Made by a program: the position numbers and the translations under genes
DNA from: a virus
Reading direction: 5' to 3' (one strand)
Length of the DNA stretch: 42,114 nt
Virus record (IMG/VR): IMGVR_UViG_3300042881_001396
Coordinates: 1 to 42,114 of that record
Notes under the pieces: model-generated
What the model saw: the letters and a program-made list of their open reading frames with translations, nothing else
Database searches by the model: none
Told to the model about the DNA's origin: nothing
In this document: positions 38,801 through 42,114 of the stretch, piece after piece
Layout of the letters: every line of letters starts with the position of its first letter
Numbering within the stretch: the stretch's first letter is position 1

Positions 38801-39482
38801 TGATTAACTGTGCAAATTCTTTTTGTGCGGCACCTGCACTAGTGCCCAATCCCATGACGCTTGAACCCATGCCTTGCAAGGGTTTGATCATGCGTCCTAT
38901 TGTTTCAGCATTAAGATCGGCTTCGCGAGCCATCTTTTGTATAGAGTCAGTAGTGTGTGCGCCGGCACCACCTAATTTATTAAGTTGATCCTTACTTTCC
39001 AAATATGCTTGACTTATCTTTAGATTGGCTTCCATCAGCACAGTGACTCCTTTGACGAGTCCACCTATCACTGTACCTAACGGGCCAAATGCTCTGCCTA
39101 AACTTAGTGCGGCATCGCCTGCGCTACTTAGAGCATCATTAAAATTAGTGAGTTTTACATTGGTATCCAGTATACCTTTACCAAAAGATCCTAAGGCATT
39201 TTTAGCATCATCAGAGGCTTTCTTCATGTACATCTCTGATTCTGCTAATTTTTTCTGCGCTTCTATTCTGGCTAGTTCTGCCTCTGTAAGTCCTTTCGCA
39301 CTTCTAGATAGTCCATCTAATGCTTTATTAGTCTGTGAAGTCTGATCAGATTGCGCTTTCTGACTTCTAGTTGCGTTAACTGCAACTCCTGAAAAAGTAG
39401 CCATGTTGGTAGACAGGTCTTGCATAGTCCTGTTCAAATTGCTTATAGCATCATTCAGTTCATCTATGTTTATGTCTGCCAT
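35817..39482 (-). CDS. Tape-measure-like protein with C-terminal N-acetylmuramoyl-L-alanine amidase domain
   Basis: A 1221-residue protein. Residues 1-500 are helical and Lys/Glu/Gln/Met rich with coiled-coil character, as in tape measure proteins. Hydrophobic Ala/Gly stretches (about 505-530, 600-635 and 670-690) are typical of tape measures that meet the inner membrane. Poly-Gly linkers (GGGGGGGGSKPAAAAGGGG) lie around 900-960. Residues about 984-1110 form an Amidase_2/PGRP-like domain: IIVHHTGG (His990), GLGYHYMVDQDG, AWHAG and VYGHGETSSHKQATEGK (His1088). After it, SGxGLA-type GPETGYPATLHGNEMIVPL is a common tape measure C-terminal motif. The predicted role is to set tail length and cut peptidoglycan during DNA entry. 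T4 gp29 (590) lacks such a domain. It heads the minus-strand operon with gp20. Confidence 0.85.
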   Translation of the reverse strand: MADINIDELNDAISNLNRTMQDLSTNMATFSGVAVNATRSQKAQSDQTSQTNKALDGLSRSAKGLTEAELARIEAQKKLAESEMYMKKASDDAKNALGSFGKGILDTNVKLTNFNDALSSAGDAALSLGRAFGPLGTVIGGLVKGVTVLMEANLKISQAYLESKDQLNKLGGAGAHTTDSIQKMAREADLNAETIGRMIKPLQGMGSSVMGLGTSAGAAQKEFAQLIKATDEERKMMSRLGINQEEMMQGTADYLQMQASSGRSIRNELGDRDKLRRASIDYQTQLLDLAALTGKDVKALKEQQKEQLMHRQMQIVNMQDQLKANRLRAAGDEAGAKALEKEIKGRNDAMTALAGQPKALQDGVRELMTTGAITGKNAQQLSMLGMTEAVQEYQKTVKEGGDATVAAQKLQDEYVKKFGDRVESSGRQMAISEEISNRYFTGTAEELAQISNKMGVNGEEEAKAQKARREAAGKEGKDPEADARAKLQEANIKATGAVEDLVTALNPFKLGLIGLTAAAGAAAIALGVMAKRGMLSTGDGGGMMNKAMGMFGGGAGGGLPGTGGVVQPAAGGAGGGKAGSIVQGLGQGGGNMLEGAAKGLAAFANPKVALGAAGFGVAIAAVGAGLAGATWIMGKALPTLSEGLESFTKLDGTKLKATGEGIYEIGKGMAVFGAGGVAAGIGGIIGNMSEGITKFFGGATPIDKLQEFSQLNIDAKKVKENAEAFTTFNEAMSKYKGGADTSIASAIRSNVVSFIGGDNDAAFTKFSKFSKINIGDPNNVKNNAQAFVYFSQALSEFKGGGELKNAADNIVGGIVKMFGGDDVMGKFVKFTKLDVDPDKALKLGQAFAAYTSALGMAKSGGAGAPATAASPAKASGGGGGGGGSKPAAAAGGGGGGGGGSKPAAAAGGGGGGVSVSSSSSGGGFMDMVSGYTSKLLGGGSKDSAKPPSDDVEGKAGGGGGAPAAEVKMASADAGDAAKGPRKKTDGIIVHHTGGRGLQSAISTLKARGLGYHYMVDQDGSVTEFVPGDQKAWHAGKTDKQPGLTNSNSVSISLVAKDDSDVSTAQLKSGFDLGKSLMSKFGASMVYGHGETSSHKQATEGKTLAEALRSGKIPTKVSADAGGLAMGPETGYPATLHGNEMIVPLDPNSFLAELGKKTNTEIQAQLQDKEAAVGSNDPEIFKELASINQSMMDMMATKLDAVIDKLDSSNNTQSKILKYSKA

Positions 39483-39514
39483 ATCTCTACTTTTTTCTGG
39501 TGGTTTTTTGTGTC

Positions 39515-39522
39515 AATAAATA
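39515..39522 (+). promoter_or_regulatory. Late promoter octamer for the plus-strand hub genes
   Basis: AATAAATA, one mismatch from TATAAATA, ends 50 bases before the ATG at 39573. An AACGAGGA ribosome site lies in the leader. It is one half of a divergent late promoter pair. Confidence 0.5.
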
Positions 39523-39528
39523 CACTTG

Positions 39529-39536
39529 TATTTATA
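39529..39536 (-). promoter_or_regulatory. Perfect T4-type late promoter octamer for the tape measure operon
   Basis: The minus strand reads TATAAATA, an exact match to the T4 late consensus, ending 46 bases before the ATG at 39482. It lies 6 bases from the plus-strand octamer, so both operons could be switched on together at late times. Confidence 0.7.
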
Positions 39537-39572
39537 ATTGGAAAACCAATCAGATTTTAACGAGGACAAAAC

Positions 39573-40397
39573 ATGGACAACAACCCACTAAGACAGTATT
39601 TCCGTAGACCAGCAGTACATTTTAAACTACCTAGCGGGGGCAAAGGATACTCACCCGGGGTATTAGATATGCCACCTAACGGTGAGATTCCAGTTTATCC
39701 TATGACTGCTATCGATGAGATCACTGTAAGAACTCCTGACGCATTGTTCAACGGCGCGGCTGTTGTAGACTTGATCAAGAGTTGCGTACCAAGTATTAAA
39801 GATCCATGGCAAATTAATTCAAACGATTTAGATGCTGTATTGATTGCTATCAGAGCCGCAGGTGGACAACAGCAATTAGAGATCAGCACACAGTGCCCTA
39901 AATGTCAGAATGAATCTACTTATGGCTTGAACCTTGTAGCCGTACTATCACAATTAAAGCACGGCGACTATGATACTGAATTAAAAGTAAATGATCTGAA
40001 AATAAAATTTAGACCTCTTTCTTATAAAGAAATGAATGAGGCCGGGTTAGAGCAATTTAAGATACAAAAGGCTTATGGCGACTTAGATAAGATAGAGAAT
40101 GATGATGACCGTAACAAAAAGACACAGGAAGCAGTACGTGTAATTACGGAAACTACAATGAAAATCATTTCAACAACTGTTGAATATATCGATACGCCCA
40201 CTACTAGAGTTGAAGAAAAACAATTTATTGATGATTTCTTGCATAATTGTGATGGAAGTGTTTATATTGCTATACGTGATTATAATTCCCAACTCAAGGT
40301 CAGCACAGAATTAAAACCCTTAGACATCAAATGTGACAACTGCGCACACGAATACGTTCAGCCTTTCACGTTGAACGCCAGCGATTTTTTCGGCTGA
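39573..40397 (+). CDS. T4-type baseplate hub assembly protein (gp26/gp51 type)
   Basis: A 274-residue protein of the T4_baseplate kind. It starts MDNNPLRQYFRRPAVHFKLP with SGGKGYSPG close behind; VYPMTAIDEITVRTPDALFNG (split by family blocks) and VVDLIKSCVPSIKDPW are typical. Two CxxC pairs, CPKCQNES near residue 108 and CDNCAHEY near 255, probably bind one zinc. In T4, gp26 and gp51 are needed to build the baseplate hub around the tape measure but are absent from finished virions, so a chaperone role is likely. Which T4 gene it matches cannot be fixed without a search. The stop TGA at 40395-40397 is preceded by the heptamer T TTT TTC in the frame needed for a -1 shift into the next reading frame. 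Confidence 0.85.
   Translation: MDNNPLRQYFRRPAVHFKLPSGGKGYSPGVLDMPPNGEIPVYPMTAIDEITVRTPDALFNGAAVVDLIKSCVPSIKDPWQINSNDLDAVLIAIRAAGGQQQLEISTQCPKCQNESTYGLNLVAVLSQLKHGDYDTELKVNDLKIKFRPLSYKEMNEAGLEQFKIQKAYGDLDKIENDDDRNKKTQEAVRVITETTMKIISTTVEYIDTPTTRVEEKQFIDDFLHNCDGSVYIAIRDYNSQLKVSTELKPLDIKCDNCAHEYVQPFTLNASDFFG
40385..40391 (+). promoter_or_regulatory. Candidate -1 ribosomal frameshift site T TTT TTC
   Basis: In the zero frame the hub gene reads GAT TTT TTC GGC TGA. The heptamer fits the X XXY YYZ rule with the right phase. A shift back by one base reads TTT TTT CGG CTG AAA and enters the downstream frame with no stop until 40619. A possible short stem CGGCT (40391-40395) with AGCCG (40420-40424) lies directly after it. 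Confidence 0.6.
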
Positions 40398-40621
40398 AAC
40401 TTCTTACTGCTAGCCCTGAAGCCGTACAGAAGTATATTGAAAGTTTAGAAAAAGAAACAGAGGGCATACGTAAGGCAGCACTCACCTTGGCTTGGTATAT
40501 GAGAGGTGGTGCTACTTATGAGGATGTCCTTAACATGTCTACTTTTGAACGTGAATCCATAAGCAAACTCGTTGAAGAACATATGGAAATCACAAAGAAG
40601 ACACAACTTCCATTTTTCTAA
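40394..40621 (+). CDS. Short conserved tail-assembly reading frame without ATG start
   Basis: This frame encodes KLLTASPEAVQKYIESLEKE and TEGIRKAALTLAWYMRGGAT, ending KKTQLPFF with TAA at 40619-40621. The WYMRGG(A/S/T)-YED and KKT-LPFF pattern is remembered from short proteins that follow the hub gene in T4-like phages. Upstream the frame is open back to a stop at 40334 but contains no ATG, GTG or TTG before the conserved part; the only candidate is CTG at 40394, overlapping the hub stop as CTGA, with no Shine-Dalgarno sequence. The likely routes are a -1 frameshift at 40385-40391 giving a fused product of about 347 residues, or termination-reinitiation at CTG (75 residues). Lambda G/GT and P2 E/E' show the same fused-chaperone design near tape measure genes. 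Confidence 0.8.
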   Translation: MKLLTASPEAVQKYIESLEKETEGIRKAALTLAWYMRGGATYEDVLNMSTFERESISKLVEEHMEITKKTQLPFF

Positions 40622-40650
40622 TACACAAATCTTTTAATCTTTATCTGGGA

Positions 40651-40705
40651 AGACAAACTTCGTTTGTCTAAGTCTTCGCTTTCGCTCAGACTTATTATTT
40701 TTCTT
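40651..40705 (+). terminator. Double hairpin terminator after the hub genes
   Basis: AGACAAAC (40651-40658) pairs perfectly with GTTTGTCT (40662-40669) around TTC. A second stem, TAAGTCT (40669-40675) with AGACTTA (40688-40694), is followed by TTATTTTTCTT. The two stems share a base, so they compete or alternate. It lies 30 bases after the TAA of the short hub frame. Confidence 0.75.
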
Positions 40706-41087
40706 AATCTTTTTATTAAGGGAATCATATTGCCGCCTTAGAGTCCATGGTAGTGCTATTCAGCACTACCATTGGAAAAAGCACATTGCCATGCCCTATC
40801 ACCCATGTCGTCTGTTCCCCGACATACTAGCCCTATCGCTGTATATCGCCACCGGTTGCCCTATAAAGTTTATGGGACTGTAGTGAGATACTGTTATATA
40901 TCTCGGCAACGCATGTTCTATAATCGCAAGACAAAGTAGATTATAGACTCATTGAGGGTTCGCAAACCTGTCGATTGCCCTCTCGGTATTCCGTAGATGT
41001 TACTCTACGCTTACTCCAGAATCTGACGGCACAGCACTATCTGTACAATCTCAAGGAGGGTCGAGCACCTCGACCAAACAAATTGTT
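40706..41087. ncRNA. Hairpin-dense non-coding interval; candidate structured RNA, strand unknown
   Basis: About 380 bases between convergent genes with no reading frame above a few dozen codons. Stems seen: 11 bp ATGGTAGTGCT/AGCACTACCAT (40747-40772); ATGTCG/CGACAT (40805-40825); GTTGCC/GGCAAC (40855-40860 with 40905-40910) enclosing GAGATA/TATCTC (40885-40904) and a weak ATAA/TTAT stem, hence a possible three-way junction; CTATAATC/GATTATAG (40918-40946); GAGGG/CCCTC around 40954-40982; CGTAGA/TCTACG near 40992-41010; GGTCGAG/CTCGACC (41059-41075). The motif GCCCTAT recurs three times (40793, 40830 and 40858 regions). It is not recognised as tRNA, tmRNA, RNase P RNA or a group I intron. The density of stems is unusual for spacer DNA. 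Confidence 0.5.
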
Positions 41088-41645
41088 TTAAACGCTAATT
41101 GATGTATCTATGATTAGATTTGAGTTGGTCTCTGCTTTACCGGAACAATATGATTTAAGTAGGTCTTTGTTTAATCTGAAAAAATGTTCGAACTCTATGA
41201 TGAGCCAATCTTTGTGTTTTGATGATGTGTAATATAAAAAGTTGTCTGTGACCCAGGTCACAGTAGTTTGCACTGCTACGAACTTACCTTTTCTGTTGAA
41301 CTTCATGAATAACACATTGATGTCATCAGATTCGGCAACGTCCATCATTTGATCTATCCAACCATCTAATACTTTGCAAGAACCTGCAAGCACTAGATGA
41401 AAAGGAAAATCAGCATAACTTTTACATTCTGCGTTGAGTTTAGAGAAACTTTCTCCCGGGACTATATCTCCCTTGAAACTACGTATCTGCCCTTCATGTA
41501 AGAATTGTGTTCTTACTTGATTTTTCCCACCTACGTAGGCTCCCGATCCCGGGGCGCGAATAAAACTCTCATTGTATAATTGTGAAAGGTAATTTGCAAC
41601 TTCGCGTTCATAACTATTACCTTTGGCTTTCTGTGGACTAGGCAT
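41088..41645 (-). CDS. PD-(D/E)XK nuclease, Holliday-junction-resolvase-like
   Basis: The ATG at 41645 gives 185 residues starting MPSPQKAKGNSYEREVANYL; the frame is open further up, but longer starts overlap the upstream gene. The nuclease core is visible: Glu13 or Glu15 in SYEREVANYL, the loop RAPGSGAYVGG, Asp60 in FKGDIV, and Glu73-x-Lys75 in NAECKSY, the standard order of the fold. RxPGSGA next to such a core is characteristic of archaeal-type Hjc and related phage resolvases. It would resolve branched DNA before packaging or act in recombination. GGTGAGAG lies upstream and overlaps the preceding stop, so it is co-transcribed with the radical SAM-like gene. Exact family is not certain. 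Confidence 0.75.
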   Translation of the reverse strand: MPSPQKAKGNSYEREVANYLSQLYNESFIRAPGSGAYVGGKNQVRTQFLHEGQIRSFKGDIVPGESFSKLNAECKSYADFPFHLVLAGSCKVLDGWIDQMMDVAESDDINVLFMKFNRKGKFVAVQTTVTWVTDNFLYYTSSKHKDWLIIEFEHFFRLNKDLLKSYCSGKAETNSNLIIDTSISV

Positions 41646-41661
41646 GTTTATATGTATTCTC

Positions 41662-42114
41662 TCACCACTCAGTGGCATAATTTTTATCGACATATTTGGA
41701 TGCACACTTAGTAGAACACTCATAACTGCCGTTCATAAAATCTTTATTCCAAAAACTGTCACTGACCACAATCGATAATAGGTTCTCATGCAAGTTATAT
41801 TTCTTTCCTAACTTGCCCCAATGATCGTTGTGACCATATCTGTTGGCTACCCAACAGCAAGGATAAAACTCTCCCCTGCTATTGATGAATAATCCCTTAT
41901 TTCCTACATGACATATAGGCGTGATACTATCTATCGTTTTAACCTGTGCTAACAATTCGTTGTTTTTGTTTTTCCATTGTTCAGGAATAGGTCTACTATT
42001 AAAATACCATAATCTACGTTCAAATCTATGGCTAGTGCTGATCAAGTCTTTTCTAGTAGGCTCTAGTATATCATCTTTACCATAATGCTCATACTTGCTA
42101 CCGAACTTTGTGCT
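41662..42114 (-). CDS. Radical SAM/SPASM-like protein, C-terminal part only
   Basis: The frame is open from the right edge (42114) to the stop at 41662, giving 151 residues of a longer protein; apparent internal starts are not needed. The diagnostic part is SITPICHVGNKGLFINSRGE followed by FYPCCW, then YECSTKC near the end. This arrangement of Cys around a 'G-x-x-x-PCCW' turn is that of SPASM/twitch domains which bind an auxiliary [4Fe-4S] cluster in radical SAM enzymes. The catalytic CxxxCxxC motif would be outside the window. Radical SAM proteins of this type are found in aquatic T4-like phages with unknown substrates. The gene is followed by the nuclease at a distance of 16 bases. Confidence 0.7.
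   Translation of the reverse strand, partial: STKFGSKYEHYGKDDILEPTRKDLISTSHRFERRLWYFNSRPIPEQWKNKNNELLAQVKTIDSITPICHVGNKGLFINSRGEFYPCCWVANRYGHNDHWGKLGKKYNLHENLLSIVVSDSFWNKDFMNGSYECSTKCASKYVDKNYATEW

Noticed and set aside
40706-41087. tRNA, tmRNA or group I intron in the structured interval.
   Set aside because: No cloverleaf with a TTCRA-type T-loop, no tmRNA tag-like frame and no recognisable P7/P3 intron core was found by eye; left as an unclassified structured block.
41646-41723. Longer N-terminus of the nuclease starting at 41723.
   Set aside because: It would overlap the upstream radical SAM-like gene by 62 bases and adds sequence outside the nuclease core; ATG at 41645 with a nearby ribosome site is preferred.
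42043-42045. TTG at 42045 as the start of the radical SAM-like gene.
   Set aside because: The frame continues open to the window edge and the domain is clearly a C-terminal half, so the true start lies outside.

Overview
The window is a stretch of an AT-rich, T4-like myovirus (Caudoviricetes) genome. The main evidence is an unbroken T4-order capsid block read on the minus strand: portal gp20, a small gp67-position protein, an acidic gp68-position core protein, protease gp21, scaffold gp22 and major capsid protein gp23. T4-type late promoter octamers (TATAAATA and close variants) occur at several operon heads. The fibre and accessory genes resemble those of aquatic T4-like phages. The IscU sequence is close to the proteobacterial type and looks most like betaproteobacteria from memory, so a freshwater or coastal proteobacterial host is a reasonable guess, but it is only an inference.

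Layout from left to right. (1) 1-3067, minus: a host-like metabolic end with truncated iscU, class Ia nrdA and one unknown 146-residue protein. (2) 3103-27941, minus: about 25 kb of adhesin and tail-fibre genes. These are six very large repeat-rich fibres, two glycine-rich proteins, three small tandem paralogues, and two small conserved aquatic-phage proteins. Fibre N-termini fall into a few repeated types while the C-terminal tips differ, which suggests a modular receptor-binding set. (3) 28041-29074, plus: a degenerate HNH-like zinc protein overlapping an SGNH esterase-like gene. (4) 29083-29790, minus: a membrane fatty acid desaturase placed between the fibres and the capsid block. (5) 29863-35800, minus: the head module, with an intrinsic terminator after gp23. 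(6) 35817-39482, minus: a large tape-measure-like protein carrying a C-terminal peptidoglycan amidase domain. (7) 39573-40621, plus: a divergent baseplate-hub assembly gene whose end meets a second short reading frame that has no ATG and is preceded by a classical -1 slippery heptamer. (8) 40622-41087: a non-coding, hairpin-dense interval. (9) 41088-42114, minus: a PD-(D/E)XK Holliday-junction-resolvase-like nuclease and the C-terminal part of a radical SAM/SPASM-like protein cut by the window edge.

Functional reading: most of the window makes virions. The capsid, the tail core and a large adhesin set are expressed late from TATAAATA-type promoters. NrdA supplies deoxynucleotides, while IscU and the desaturase would alter host iron-sulfur and membrane-lipid metabolism. 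The strongest candidates for something new are the probable -1 frameshift joining the two hub/tail-assembly frames beside the tape measure gene, the structured non-coding interval after it, the tape measure-amidase fusion, and late promoter octamers lying so close to ATG codons that leaderless messages are predicted. No tRNA, CRISPR array, insertion sequence or integrase was seen.
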